Origin: Chlorogloeopsis sp. ULAP01
Lineage (GTDB): Bacteria; Cyanobacteriota; Cyanobacteriia; Cyanobacteriales; Nostocaceae
Assembly (NCBI RefSeq): GCF_030381805.1
Contig: NZ_JAUDRH010000003.1
Span: 248,001 to 312,000, forward strand
Direction of reading: 5' to 3'
DNA length: 64,000 bases
The position numbers and the translations under genes were made by a program. This document shows, in pieces, positions 9,398-17,538 of the stretch (positions are counted from its first letter, which is position 1; every line of letters begins with the position of its first letter). Below the pieces are notes generated by a model that did no database searches, was not told where the DNA came from, and worked only from the letters and a program-made list of their open reading frames with translations.

Positions 9398-9457
9398 TTA
9401 TGTTTTGAAAAAATAATGAATCTGATTGCCCTTATTGTTGTGTTGATCAACTCTTAC

Positions 9458-11620
9458 TTAATTAACAATTGACTTTTGAAGTTTTGGTTCGGTACTAATT
9501 GGTACTACTTTGCAATCAGGGTGACCTTTACCTGCAAATAGACTATAGTTGATTGCTAATAGTTGCAACCACAATGCTGGATAACGAGATTCCAGCCAAG
9601 GGCGGAATTTGCGCAGTAAATTTGGCAACCATCCACTGAACAGGCTAATAGCTAGAGAATGACGAGTAAAGTCAAAATAGTTACTTGTCCACCTCAGTAA
9701 ATCCTTAGCTCCAGCTAATTCCCAAATCCATAGTAGTAAAGCGGGGTTTTTGCGAGCTGCTTTCAGTGCCAGGCGATTAAAAGTCAACCAATCAAATCTA
9801 TCTTTAATAAAATCATCTGCGACTTTTTGTGATTCGTCTGCTAATAATCCAAAAAAGTTATTGAGCATAGCATTGATGCGCTCTGGGGGTAAATTTTTTC
9901 CAGTTGGAACCATCATGCCTTTAGAAAACATCCAAGTCACAGCAATATTATTTTGAAAAGCCCGAATTCGGTTGAGGTGTCGTACAGAAAGTAGGTTGTG
10001 TTTGAGGGCAACATCCAAAAGAGTGGTGAGGCGTTCTAAATTGCGAACTAGGGAACCAAAACCTGTGAAAACTAGGGGAGACTGGAGTGATGCTGCATCA
10101 CCAATGGCAATTAACCTATCGAATGCAACTGTGCGATCGCGACTATCAACACTAAAATGTCCTGGAATATAACCAAATGTCGCCTTTTTCCACACCAATT
10201 TGTCTACATCGCAGCGCCGATACTCAGGCAAAATTGTGAAAAAGTCTTCGTACATTTCCAATAGGGAACCGGGATTTTTGGAATTGACTTCATGATAGTG
10301 AAACAAATAAATTGTTAATTCTTGATCTGCTCCTGGGAATAATTCCCAAATTAGCTGTCTACCCCTAGAAATATCACCGTGACTATTTAAAACATCCCCG
10401 TACTGAGAATCCCACACTCCTGGTTCAAATCCACGCTCAATTACCGCCCCCACCGTCGGACAAACACTGTCAAAAGCACGACCTCCATTTAACTGCCAGG
10501 CGATTGGCGAGGCAGTTCCCATCGCATCTACCAGCACTCGTCCACTAACTTGCTTACTTAAGCGATCGCTTAAGTTTTGAACGGTGACAATAACTTCCGA
10601 GGTATAAATATCAGCTTTAATAAACTCTGTTTCATCCCAAATTTCACCACCTGCTAATCGTAGCTTTTGTCCACATAGAAGTAGTAATTTCTCGGAATCT
10701 AAACCTAAATTTAAGACTGTGGGAGTGTGCAATATGGGTGCTTTGAGGTTTTGGGGAACATAAGCATCAAAAAATTTATTAAATCCGTCTTTGTACTCCC
10801 GCGCAATAATCGATTCGACTTCGGCAGGAGTAAGCAAACCCAAGTTGATCAAGCTTTGAATTTCATCGCGGGAAATATTCCATTCCCGATTCATCCGCCC
10901 AAAAGGTAATCGTTCCACTAGTAAAACTTTATAACCAAGTTTTGCCATTACTGCTGCATGGATCACACCCAGGGCGCCACCGATGTAAATGAGATCGTAT
11001 TGGAAATTGGGGATTGATGATTGGGTATCGGGAAAGTTTTTCTCCCCTGCACCTCTGCTCCCCTGCACTTCTGCTTCTTTCCTATTCCCTAACTCCCTAT
11101 CCCCATGATGAGAAAACACCACCTGCCGTGGCTTCTGGGGATTACGCACACCTTGACGCCAGCGTTGCTCCCACCAGTAAACTCGCTTGAGATCGTATTC
11201 TCCATTTGGTATTTTCTGAAAGTACTTGACAGTCAACGGGTAATGGGGGGCTAGTGCCTCGAAAATAGATTGCTTAGACAAATCAATTGCTGGTGGTTCG
11301 GGGTAGTGATGCGGAAAGCGATTTCTGATGTCAGTAGTCAGGCGTTTGAGGATTTGTTTTTCTTGAGGTAAGGGTTGACTTGACCAACGAAACACTTTTA
11401 AATAAGTTGTTCGCTGCACTGACCAGACAAAAACAGAAAGTTCGCTGGGCAGGTTTTCCGAAATACTCCCTTCACTCGCTGTATTTCCAATCATTCTCAG
11501 ACGAAAGCCATCTGGTGTCAGGATTTTTTCCCCTGTTCCTGGTTCAAATTTAGCTTGCAGCCATTTGCATACAGCTGATGTATCAGGGACAGGAATTTCT
11601 AGGTAAAGTATCTCTTTCAT
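9458..11620 (-). CDS. FAD-dependent oxidoreductase, lycopene-cyclase-like fold
   Basis: The preferred start is the ATG at 11620, giving 720 residues, because GGAG sits about 12 bases upstream. A TTG at 11639-11641 is also in frame. An N-terminal domain of about 180 residues (EILYLEIPVPDTSAVCKWLQ) precedes the flavin domain. The dinucleotide fold is slightly unusual: DLIYIGGALGVIHAAVMAKL, then VLLVERLPFGRMNREW. A later motif, FDRLIAIGDAASLQSPLVF, is the typical second FAD-binding GD box. The arrangement resembles flavin-dependent dehydrogenases and lycopene cyclase relatives found in cyanobacteria and plastids. The substrate is unknown. Between the two domains a polar stretch of about 35 residues is encoded by low-complexity DNA (about 11001-11105) that looks like an inserted repeat. 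No signal peptide is visible. Confidence 0.75.
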   Translation of the reverse strand: MKEILYLEIPVPDTSAVCKWLQAKFEPGTGEKILTPDGFRLRMIGNTASEGSISENLPSELSVFVWSVQRTTYLKVFRWSSQPLPQEKQILKRLTTDIRNRFPHHYPEPPAIDLSKQSIFEALAPHYPLTVKYFQKIPNGEYDLKRVYWWEQRWRQGVRNPQKPRQVVFSHHGDRELGNRKEAEVQGSRGAGEKNFPDTQSSIPNFQYDLIYIGGALGVIHAAVMAKLGYKVLLVERLPFGRMNREWNISRDEIQSLINLGLLTPAEVESIIAREYKDGFNKFFDAYVPQNLKAPILHTPTVLNLGLDSEKLLLLCGQKLRLAGGEIWDETEFIKADIYTSEVIVTVQNLSDRLSKQVSGRVLVDAMGTASPIAWQLNGGRAFDSVCPTVGAVIERGFEPGVWDSQYGDVLNSHGDISRGRQLIWELFPGADQELTIYLFHYHEVNSKNPGSLLEMYEDFFTILPEYRRCDVDKLVWKKATFGYIPGHFSVDSRDRTVAFDRLIAIGDAASLQSPLVFTGFGSLVRNLERLTTLLDVALKHNLLSVRHLNRIRAFQNNIAVTWMFSKGMMVPTGKNLPPERINAMLNNFFGLLADESQKVADDFIKDRFDWLTFNRLALKAARKNPALLLWIWELAGAKDLLRWTSNYFDFTRHSLAISLFSGWLPNLLRKFRPWLESRYPALWLQLLAINYSLFAGKGHPDCKVVPISTEPKLQKSIVN
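11001..11105. repeat. Low-complexity purine/pyrimidine repeat inside a coding region
   Basis: On the plus strand this part reads as alternating C-rich words such as CTCCCCTGCACCTCTGCTCC, with related TTGGGGATTGATGATTGGG. The same type of sequence fills spacers at about 1750-1790, 16878-16915, 38064-38215 and 42440-42505. Here it is in frame inside the flavoprotein gene. Confidence 0.6.
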
Positions 11621-11779
11621 GTTTTTTCTCATCTCCGACAAAGATATTCACTAAGACAGATTAAAAAGAGGGCAAATTTACGCTAAAATGCGCCCTAATT
11701 ATTGAATGAAAATTCGGTAAAGAAATTTTAAAAGTTTATCAAAATAATTGTTCATTTTTTATCTCTGTAAACTTCCGCC

Positions 11780-12022
11780 ATGAATTATCCCATTCCAGAT
11801 AGCACTCAAGAAATCATTGCCTTACGGCAAAAGCCAGTAGATGAAGAATTAGTTGCTATGGCGATCGCTGGTGTAGTCAAAATTGTTCGCGCTCAAGGAC
11901 AATCCTTAGACGAGTTAACTGCTCAAGTATTAGCAGAAGACAGTGTGCTAGATCGGCAGCAACGACGCTGGCTAAGTCAAGTAGTTGCTCAAGCTTGGAA
12001 AAGTTTCTCTGAGAGTGCTTAA
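11780..12022 (+). CDS. Small conserved-looking protein of unknown function
   Basis: An 80-residue protein opposite in direction to the flavoprotein and about 160 bases from it. The sequence is soluble and helical, with EELVAMAIAGVVKIVRAQGQ followed by LDELTAQVLAEDSVLDRQQR. It lacks a signal peptide, cysteines and recognisable motifs. Codon use looks normal for the window and it contains a GCGATCGC site, as many real genes here do. It is probably a genuine small gene, and its function is unknown. Confidence 0.65.
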   Translation: MNYPIPDSTQEIIALRQKPVDEELVAMAIAGVVKIVRAQGQSLDELTAQVLAEDSVLDRQQRRWLSQVVAQAWKSFSESA

Positions 12023-12241
12023 TGAAGGCACAGCATCAAGATTAAGAATTTTCTGCCACTGTGCCATAAGGTAGTTAAAAATTCGCAAAAAGTTGCCAAT
12101 CACCCTACGTGGTGTGAGAGTCTAAATCGTAATATATATGGGATTAGCACTTGAACTAGTCAAATTTTAACTTCAGCGATAATTTTGTTGATTGTACAAA
12201 CCCCCGATTTTAGTCTAGGTAAGCAATCCAAAATCCAAAAT

Positions 12242-13879
12242 CTAAAATCCAAAATCGGATGACGCCCTCATAATCGCTTCAGCCTGTTCAGCTTGTGAAT
12301 GTAGCAACAAACCGTATTCTAGTCCTTCTACTACTGCTTGATAGGAAGCCGCCAGAATATTTGGGGAAACTCCAACAGTCGTCCAACGTTGGTGACTATT
12401 ACCAGACTCAACCATGACGCGGGTTTTGGCTGATGTACCCGTATGCCCGTTAAGAATTCGCACTTTATAATCTGTTAGTTCAAAAGCAGCTATTTGGGGA
12501 TAGAAATTCACTAAAGCTTTGCGTAAAGCTGCATCCAAAGCTGCAACTGGGCCGTTTCCTTCGGCTGCTTCTAAAATATCCTTACCATTGACAGCAACTT
12601 TAACAGTAGCAAGAGAGCTTGTGGTTTCTTCTTCCTGCACCAAATCACAGTGAACCTGAAAGCCCTTGATTTCAAAAAATTGCTGACGGTTTCCTAAGGC
12701 TTGGCGCATCAACAACTCAAAACTTGCCTCAGCCGCTTCAAATTGGTATCCTTCACTCTCCAATTCCTTTAAACGTTCAAGAATTCGCTGTGTTGTCGGG
12801 TTGTGCTTGTCTAATTGAATCCCAAAACAGCGAGCTTTCGCCAAGACATTGCTAACTCCAGACTGTTCAGAAATGACGATGCGACGACGGTTTCCTACTT
12901 GTTCTGGTTGAATATGTTCATAAGTCAGGGGATTGCGTTCCACTGCTGATACATGGATGCCACCTTTGTGAGCAAATGCTGATCTACCAATAAATGGTGC
13001 GTGTTCGTCAGGAGCAAGATTTACGACTTCACTGACAAAGCGGCTAGTGTCAGTTAGTTGGAGAAGCTGGTTTTCTTCTATACATTCGTAACCAAGTTTT
13101 AACTGCAAGTTGGGAATTAACGAACAAAGATTAGCATTGCCGCAACGTTCGCCGTATCCATTTATAGTACCTTGTACCATTTTTGCTCCTGCCATAACTG
13201 CTGCTAGAGCATTGGCAACAGCTGTATCAGAATCATTATGAGTGTGAATTCCGATTTGAATATCGCAAGACATTGCCTTGATGACATCTGTAATGATTTG
13301 CGTAATTTCATGGGGTAAAGCGCCGCCATTTGTATCACATAAGACAACCCATTCTACACCAGCAGCGATCGCTGTCTCTAAAGTTTGCAGAGCATAACTG
13401 GGATTTTGTTTATAACCATCAAACCAGTGTTCCGCATCGTAGATAATGCGACGTCCTTGAGCACGCAAATACTCAATAGTATCGCGGATCATCGCCAAAT
13501 TTTCTGCTAAAGTAGTCTTGAGTCCTTCTGTGACGTGTAAATCCCAAGACTTACCAAATATAGTTACCCAATGGGTACCAGCAGCAAGGATTGCTTGCAG
13601 CATTGGTTCGGATGCCGCAATTTTATGGGGACGGCGAGTCGAGCAAAAAGCTACAACTTCAGCTTGCTGGAGTGGTTCTTCTTGTAACTGCCAAAAAAAT
13701 TGTACATCTTTGGGATTTGCCCCCGGCCAACCACCTTCTATGAAAGGAATACCCAGTTGATCCAGCCTCCTAGCTATGCGTAGCTTATCTTCAATTGATA
13801 CTGATAAGCCTTCACGCTGAGTGCCGTCTCGTAAAGTGGTGTCGTAGATCCAAATTTGGGGCGAAGAATTTACGGTCAT
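12242..13879 (-). CDS. cimA: (R)-citramalate synthase
   Basis: A 545-residue member of the DRE-TIM metallolyase family. It condenses pyruvate with acetyl-CoA to (R)-citramalate, the first step of the threonine-independent route to isoleucine. The catalytic barrel starts with IYDTTLRDGTQREGLSVSIE and has the metal-binding HTHNDSDTAVAN motif near residue 213. GYGERCGNANLCSLIPNL and the FAHKGGIHVSA motif follow. The C-terminal 140 residues form the LeuA-type regulatory domain, probably the site of isoleucine feedback. The QREGLSVSIEDK context and the EGGWPGANPKD segment separate it from LeuA, a separate copy of which lies at 50436-52031. Length is normal. It seems to be transcribed alone. Confidence 0.92.
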   Translation of the reverse strand: MTVNSSPQIWIYDTTLRDGTQREGLSVSIEDKLRIARRLDQLGIPFIEGGWPGANPKDVQFFWQLQEEPLQQAEVVAFCSTRRPHKIAASEPMLQAILAAGTHWVTIFGKSWDLHVTEGLKTTLAENLAMIRDTIEYLRAQGRRIIYDAEHWFDGYKQNPSYALQTLETAIAAGVEWVVLCDTNGGALPHEITQIITDVIKAMSCDIQIGIHTHNDSDTAVANALAAVMAGAKMVQGTINGYGERCGNANLCSLIPNLQLKLGYECIEENQLLQLTDTSRFVSEVVNLAPDEHAPFIGRSAFAHKGGIHVSAVERNPLTYEHIQPEQVGNRRRIVISEQSGVSNVLAKARCFGIQLDKHNPTTQRILERLKELESEGYQFEAAEASFELLMRQALGNRQQFFEIKGFQVHCDLVQEEETTSSLATVKVAVNGKDILEAAEGNGPVAALDAALRKALVNFYPQIAAFELTDYKVRILNGHTGTSAKTRVMVESGNSHQRWTTVGVSPNILAASYQAVVEGLEYGLLLHSQAEQAEAIMRASSDFGF

Positions 13880-14306
13880 AAAACTGTGACTTGAAAGACA
13901 ACTTTAAGACAATGTGTCAATATCCAAAAAACAGCCAGTTTAGTCATCCAAGATGCTCAAGATACTAGCTCAAGAAAATAAAATTGAGTGCTTGCGCGGA
14001 GACAATGTGAAGAAAATTTTGCTGCAAAATAGTATTGACCTCTACAATAGCGGTGCTAAGGTAATTAACAATCAGGGATCAGCATTTGCTGTGTACAATT
14101 CGACGTTTCAAAAGTCAAGCAAAGGAAAACAGCATATTGGCGCTGGCATAAGCAGCGCTCCCTACCTCCTCATTCTCCTACAATAAACCTGTGTTGAACT
14201 AATCAAACTCAGGTTATAGGGAGTTTGCCACTTATTTACAAAGTTTGATGGATGTTTGGAGCGTAGGTCTTTAACTAGTCTGGATACTAAAAGGAGAAAA
14301 ACTAAC
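13880..14306. other. Intergenic region between cimA and a small membrane protein gene
   Basis: About 430 bases containing the divergent promoters. A 77-codon frame at 13953-14186 shows no recognisable protein features and I do not call it a gene. No RNA gene was recognised. Confidence 0.5.
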
Positions 14307-14681
14307 ATGGGTAGATGGACACCACTGATTTTGATGGCTGGAGGTTTAGCAATTTTATTAGGTACCTTGCTGGGCATTAACTTTCCAATGGGTGGACAAA
14401 ACACCGCTCAAGCTCCGGGAAATGGAGGTAAAACATCGCGAGTTTTGCCTGCTAATATCAATGTTAATAGTACGGCAGCTGGTACTGCTTCTGAAAATAA
14501 CACCAGGAGTAATGCATCACAGAGTAATACTGCTGATGACACAGTAACTGAAACCACAACTGCTCAAAATACAACTGAAACCACAACTGCTCAAAATACA
14601 ACTGACTCAGTTAACACTACAGACGACACTCAATCCAACAATTCAAACCAAAGCAGCGAACCAATTCCAGCTTTATGGTAG
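14307..14681 (+). CDS. Small membrane-anchored Thr/Asn-rich protein
   Basis: The start is set at the ATG at 14307, which has an AGGAG ribosome-binding site ending 10 bases before it. This gives 124 residues. The N-terminus MGRWTPLILMAGGLAILLGT is a single hydrophobic anchor or uncleaved signal. The rest is low-complexity and rich in Asn, Thr, Ser and Ala, including two copies of TETTTAQNT. It is probably a short envelope or periplasmic protein with a disordered tail. I recognise no family. It stands alone between cimA and the ThiO-ThiG gene. Confidence 0.7.
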   Translation: MGRWTPLILMAGGLAILLGTLLGINFPMGGQNTAQAPGNGGKTSRVLPANINVNSTAAGTASENNTRSNASQSNTADDTVTETTTAQNTTETTTAQNTTDSVNTTDDTQSNNSNQSSEPIPALW

Positions 14682-14912
14682 CGCTTACCATTCATTGGTT
14701 AGCACTTATGAGTTACCTGTTATGAGTGATGAGTTAGGAGTTAGGAGTTATTTAGTCAAAAGTCCATAGTCAGCAGTAAAAACCATCACTAGTGACTCTT
14801 GACTATTTAACTTTTTTGTGGGTGCTTTGAACGAGATAATTGTGTTTGCCCTACCACTGAAATCAGAAATTTCATCACCCCTACTAACTCTTGACAATTA
14901 ACTACATGAATA

Positions 14913-16877
14913 ATGAATAAAGATGTTTTGATTATTGGTGGCGGCATTATAAGTTTAGCCATCGCTGTTGAACTGAAACTGCGCGGAGCAAAAGTTACCA
15001 TCTTAAGCCGCGACTTTCAATCTGCCGCTACTCATGCCGCAGCCGGAATGCTAGCACCAGATACCGAAAAAATTACCCATCCAGCAATGCAACAATTGTG
15101 CTGGCGATCGCGTTCTATTTATGCCAACTGGACGCAGAAACTAGAACAAATCACTGGTTTAAACACTGGTTACTGGCCTTGTGGAAGTTTAGCACCAGTT
15201 TTGGAAGAGGACGTGGGGAATGCAGATGAAAGTTTCTTTGCGTCTTCTAAGACTGCTTATTGGTTAAACAAAGAAACAATTAACCAATATCAGTCAGGGT
15301 TGGGTGAAGAAGTAATCGGTGGTTGGTGGTACCCCGAAGATGCCCAAGTAGATAATCGTGCTTTAGCAAAAGCTCTACTGAGTTCAGTACGCTCGTTAGG
15401 CATAGAGTTGAAAGAAGGAACGACAGTAGAGGGACTTCAGCAGCAGCAAGGACAGGTTGTGGGCGTACAAACCAATGCTGGAGTGTTGCGTGCTGAAAAC
15501 TATATCTTAGCCGCAGGTGCTTGGTCAAATCAATTATTTCCCCTACCAGTGCGCCCAAAAAAAGGACAAATGCTAAGTGTGCGAGTGCCAGAATATGTGA
15601 CAGAATTGCCTTTGACACGTATTTTGTTTGGTGATGATATTTACATTGTGCCTAGACGCGATCGCCGCATTATTATTGGTGCTACTAACGAAGATGTCGG
15701 CTTTACGCCCTACAATACACCAATCGGAATTCAAACCTTACTCCAACAAGCGATTCGATTATATCCCCAAATCCAGCATTATCCAATTGAAGAATTATGG
15801 TGGGGATTTCGCCCTGCTACTCCTGATGAATTACCAATACTGGGAAGTAGTAATTGTAAAAATTTAACTTTGGCAACTGGCCATTATCGCAATGGTATTC
15901 TTCTAGCACCCATCACGGCGGAATTGATTGCCGATTTGATTGAGGAACAAAAATCCGCCGATCCTCTACTTTATCACTTTCACTATTCGCGTTTTCAGAC
16001 TCAGTCATCTACCCCCAGCCAAATGCTTACACTCTCCAATAGTCACTTACCATCACAGTTAGTTACTAATTCGCTTCCCATTCAAGATTCTCCACTTGTC
16101 ATTGCTGGCAAATCTTTTACCTCTCGCTTAATGACAGGCACGGGGAAATATCGTAGTATTGAGGAAATGCAGCAAAGTGTCGTGGAGAGCGGCTGTCAAA
16201 TAGTTACTGTTGCTGTCAGACGTGTGCAAACCAACGCTCCCGGACATGAAGGTTTAGCTGAAGCACTAGATTGGACTAAAATTTGGATGCTGCCAAACAC
16301 TGCTGGCTGCAAAACAGCAGATGAGGCAATCAGAGTTGCCCGTTTGGGAAGAGAAATGGCAAAACTCCTTGGGCAAGAAGATAACAATTTTGTCAAATTA
16401 GAAGTAATTCCCGACTCTAAGTATTTACTGCCAGATCCAATTGGCACTCTCCAAGCCGCAGAACAGTTAGTCAAAGAAGGCTTTGCCGTTCTACCTTATA
16501 TCAACGCCGATCCCATACTGGCAAAGCACTTGGAAGAAGTAGGCTGCGCTACTGTCATGCCCCTAGCAGCGCCCATCGGTTCCGGGCAAGGGCTAAAAAC
16601 TGCGGCTAACATTCAAATCATCATCGAGAATGCTAACTTACCCGTAGTAGTAGATGCCGGGATTGGAGCGCCATCAGAAGCAGCCCAAGCGATGGAAATG
16701 GGCGCAGATGCATTATTAATTAATAGCGCGATCGCCTTAGCTAAAAACGCACCCGCAATGGCACGTGCAATGAATATGGCAGCGATCGCAGGTCGTTTAG
16801 CATATCTTGCTGGTAGAATGCCAACAAAAGATTATGCCAGCCCTTCCTCACCTATGACTGGCACTGTCACGAATTAG
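14913..16877 (+). CDS. thiO-thiG: Bifunctional glycine oxidase ThiO / thiazole synthase ThiG
   Basis: A 654-residue fusion for thiamine biosynthesis. The N-terminal 345 residues are ThiO: the FAD motif is VLIIGGGIISLAIAVELKLR, and WWGFRPATPDELPILG with TGHYRNGILLAPIT are the family's C-terminal markers. It oxidises glycine to the imine used in thiazole formation. After a linker of about 45 residues, ThiG begins near residue 390 with FTSRLMTGTGKYRSIEEMQQ. The Schiff-base lysine is in FVKLEVIPDSKYLLPD. The phosphate-binding loops PLAAPIGSGQG and VVVDAGIGAPSEAAQAMEMG are intact. The fusion is known in cyanobacteria. The linker is Ser/Leu-rich and looks non-catalytic. No thiamine riboswitch was evident upstream. 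Confidence 0.93.
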   Translation: MNKDVLIIGGGIISLAIAVELKLRGAKVTILSRDFQSAATHAAAGMLAPDTEKITHPAMQQLCWRSRSIYANWTQKLEQITGLNTGYWPCGSLAPVLEEDVGNADESFFASSKTAYWLNKETINQYQSGLGEEVIGGWWYPEDAQVDNRALAKALLSSVRSLGIELKEGTTVEGLQQQQGQVVGVQTNAGVLRAENYILAAGAWSNQLFPLPVRPKKGQMLSVRVPEYVTELPLTRILFGDDIYIVPRRDRRIIIGATNEDVGFTPYNTPIGIQTLLQQAIRLYPQIQHYPIEELWWGFRPATPDELPILGSSNCKNLTLATGHYRNGILLAPITAELIADLIEEQKSADPLLYHFHYSRFQTQSSTPSQMLTLSNSHLPSQLVTNSLPIQDSPLVIAGKSFTSRLMTGTGKYRSIEEMQQSVVESGCQIVTVAVRRVQTNAPGHEGLAEALDWTKIWMLPNTAGCKTADEAIRVARLGREMAKLLGQEDNNFVKLEVIPDSKYLLPDPIGTLQAAEQLVKEGFAVLPYINADPILAKHLEEVGCATVMPLAAPIGSGQGLKTAANIQIIIENANLPVVVDAGIGAPSEAAQAMEMGADALLINSAIALAKNAPAMARAMNMAAIAGRLAYLAGRMPTKDYASPSSPMTGTVTN

Positions 16878-16926
16878 GGACTTGGGATTTGGGAGTTGGG
16901 GATTAGGTTCTGGGGATTTTAGATTT

Positions 16927-16980
16927 CTCGTTACCCGGCTGAACCCGGTAACGAAGGTTTGTGGACTGCCGCCTCCAGGC
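16927..16980. repeat. Dispersed repeat with hairpin, copy A
   Basis: Contains CGTTACCCGGCTGAACCCGG followed by TAACG (16929-16953, a stem-loop) and then a segment ending in CTGCCGCCTCCAGGC. The reverse complement of this segment recurs at 19727-19768 downstream of the TPR gene. It may also serve as the 3' end of the ThiO-ThiG transcript. Confidence 0.65.
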
Positions 16981-17050
16981 ATATCCTCTCCTTTTCCTCT
17001 TCTAGCCCCTAAACTTTTGTAACGAATTATCTCTGATGGGTGAGAGTATA

Positions 17051-17068
17051 TGTTGCATTTATGTAACA
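17051..17068. promoter_or_regulatory. Operator-like inverted repeat upstream of the Psb34-like gene
   Basis: TGTTGCAT and ATGTAACA flank two bases and are complementary except at one position. The element ends 32 bases before the ATG. One arm, read on the minus strand, is GTTACAT, resembling half of the HLR1 motif bound by RpaB, but a full direct repeat is not present. Confidence 0.4.
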
Positions 17069-17100
17069 TTAAAAAAATGAGAAGAGTAAGGAATTGATTC

Positions 17101-17280
17101 ATGCCCTATACGACTGAAGAAGGCGGCCGTTTAAATAATTTTGCGCGTGAACCTAAAGTTTATCAAGCAGAACCTCCTACGTCACAGCAAAAGCGCAATT
17201 ATATCTTTTTAGGAATTGCCGCAATGGTTCTGGTTGGTGGTTTAGTTTTCGTTGCCTTCTCTGTTTCTAATCTTAGTTAG
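17101..17280 (+). CDS. psb34: Psb34-like (ssl1498 family) photosystem II assembly protein
   Basis: A 59-residue single-helix membrane protein. A ribosome-binding site AAGGA lies 7 bases before the ATG at 17101. The N-terminal part GGRLNNFAREPKVYQAEPPT is the conserved soluble segment of the ssl1498 family, and IFLGIAAMVLVGGLVFVAFS is the one transmembrane helix. This family is related to high-light-inducible proteins in size and topology. It has been found on photosystem II assembly intermediates in cyanobacteria. It has its own upstream palindrome and a clear downstream terminator, so it is a monocistronic gene. The assignment rests on pattern recognition of the N-terminal motif plus topology. 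Confidence 0.82.
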   Translation: MPYTTEEGGRLNNFAREPKVYQAEPPTSQQKRNYIFLGIAAMVLVGGLVFVAFSVSNLS

Positions 17281-17324
17281 TAAAAGTTTTATTGATAAAT
17301 TAATTGACATTACATCTATCCTGT

Positions 17325-17364
17325 CAGGTTCCAAACTTTATCGGAACCTGGTTTTTTATTTTTT
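17325..17364 (+). terminator. Rho-independent terminator of the Psb34-like gene
   Basis: CAGGTTCC (17325-17332) pairs perfectly with GGAACCTG (17343-17350) and is followed by GTTTTTTATTTTTT. This is a textbook intrinsic terminator 45 bases after the stop. Confidence 0.88.
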
Positions 17365-17538
17365 ACAATTGAAGTAGACAGAAGTATAGTTTTATACTTA
17401 TTATTGATGCCAGAAATAATTAATTTATCCTGAACAGAATAACAATATATTTGCAAATCTTAGTCAAAATCAGAATTATAGACTGCTTGCATATGCCCCC
17501 AAAGGGAATGTACACTGCATTTTGGCTCTTTAGCCGCC

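Noticed and set aside
13953..14186. 77-codon open frame between cimA and the small membrane protein
   Set aside because: No ribosome-binding site, recognisable motif or protein-like conservation pattern; it ends in low-information sequence and lies in a divergent promoter region.
14682..14912. Possible thiamine riboswitch upstream of the ThiO-ThiG gene
   Set aside because: No CTGAGA or ACCTGATC-type THI-box core; the spacer is made of short repeats such as GAGTTAGGAGTTAGGAGTTA.
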